A stretch of DNA of 5,061 bases from Enterovirga sp. (GTDB lineage: Bacteria; Pseudomonadota; Alphaproteobacteria; Rhizobiales; Beijerinckiaceae), in the NCBI GenBank assembly GCA_028290385.1, contig JAQGJZ010000300.1:1-5061 (forward strand). The letters run 5' to 3'. Positions 4,636 to 5,061 of this stretch are shown piece by piece. The notes beneath the pieces were generated by a model, which was given only the letters and a program-made list of their open reading frames with translations, ran no database searches and was not told the DNA's origin. Positions within the stretch are counted from its first letter, which is position 1; every line of letters begins with the position of its first letter. The translations under genes and the position numbers were made by a program.

Positions 4636-5061
4636 GTGTCTGCTCCCTCCCCGCATCCCGATCACCAGGAGGGGCTTGTCGACGCGGACGTGCACGCACA
4701 CGGCTTCCGCCAGGCGCGCGAGGCGCGCCGGCTCGAACTGGTCGAGGATTACATCGAGCTGATCTCGGACCTGATCGCCTCGGGCGGCGAGGCCCGGCAG
4801 GTCGATATCGCGGCACGGCTCGGGGTGGCGCAGCCCACGGTCGCCAAGATGCTGAAGCGCCTGGTCGACGAAGGGCTCGTTTCGCGCAAACCCTATCGCG
4901 GCGTGTTCCTGACGGAGCGTGGCGAGGCGCTCGCCAAATACGCGCGCAAGCGGCACCAGATCGTCGAGACCTTTCTCCTGGCCCTCGGCGTCGAGGCCGA
5001 AACGGCCCGGCGCGACGCGGAGGGGATCGAGCACCATGTCAGCCGTGAGACGCTCGAAGCC
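4636..5061 (+). CDS. mntR: Manganese-responsive DtxR-family repressor MntR, 3' end cut off by the window
   Basis: This DNA-binding repressor senses cytoplasmic Mn(II) and shuts off manganese import. The 142 visible residues match E. coli MntR over nearly their whole length, as remembered: [56 protein letters not shown] and ARRDAEG.EHHVS. The winged helix-turn-helix spans about residues 54-93. All metal ligands known from Bacillus MntR have counterparts: Asp38, Glu41, His107, Glu129, Glu132 and His133. E. coli MntR has 155 residues, so only about 10-15 are missing here. The first ~23 residues are hydrophilic and His/Asp-containing, as in the proteobacterial branch. The GTG start is preferred over the in-frame ATG at 4603, which would add eleven residues, because only the GTG has a Shine-Dalgarno. 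It is divergent from mntH with a matching operator in the shared intergenic region. Confidence 0.95.
   Translation, partial: MSAPSPHPDHQEGLVDADVHAHGFRQAREARRLELVEDYIELISDLIASGGEARQVDIAARLGVAQPTVAKMLKRLVDEGLVSRKPYRGVFLTERGEALAKYARKRHQIVETFLLALGVEAETARRDAEGIEHHVSRETLEA

Noticed and set aside
4540..5037. Open frame of 165 codons on the - strand opposite mntR
   Set aside because: It overlaps the clearly recognisable MntR coding sequence and the MntR operator side of the spacer, and its product shows no family features.
4566..5048. Open frame of 160 codons on the + strand in another phase over mntR
   Set aside because: Its Arg/Ala/Gly-rich product is a frame-shifted reading of mntR. The MntR motifs are found only in the frame starting at 4636.

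Overview
The window is GC-rich and densely coding, with G/C-ending codons throughout. Alternating clean genes on both strands and the domain types present (stand-alone receiver proteins, an MntH/MntR pair, a short Ala-rich secreted protein) suggest an alphaproteobacterium of the Rhizobiales/Hyphomicrobiales, perhaps Methylobacterium-like. The taxon is inferred from style and was not tested by a search. No rRNA, tRNA, CRISPR array, insertion sequence or phage gene is visible.

Left part (1-1410): an NAD(P)-dependent aldehyde dehydrogenase runs leftward and is cut by the window start, so its C-terminal ~90-100 residues are missing. It diverges from a short response regulator across a 218-bp intergenic region. 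That region holds a near-perfect 13-nt direct repeat, and a hairpin overlapping the dehydrogenase ribosome binding site.

Middle (1411-2578): two stand-alone receiver (REC) proteins lie in tandem on the + strand, separated by 253 bp. The first keeps the full set of receiver phosphorylation residues. The second keeps the phospho-acceptor Asp but has lost the conserved Lys, the Thr/Ser and part of the acidic pocket. The spacer contains an unusual pair of interleaved inverted repeats and a small AT-richer patch. Hairpins sit next to the stop of the second receiver and next to the stop of the convergent gene that follows.

Right part (2579-5061): a leftward block contains mntH (NRAMP-family Mn(II) importer) and, 72 bp downstream of it, a small exported protein with a predicted Ig/cadherin-like fold. 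mntR (DtxR-family Mn-responsive repressor, cut by the window end shortly before its C terminus) diverges from mntH. An ATAGC-N4-GCTAT palindrome, which matches the core of the known enterobacterial MntR box, lies 18 bp upstream of the mntH start codon inside an AT-rich patch. This gives a self-contained manganese homeostasis unit: MntR bound to Mn(II) would occupy the palindrome and repress mntH, and possibly itself. The best-supported biology in the window is this Mn unit and the degenerate second receiver. I found no clear evidence of a wholly new system.
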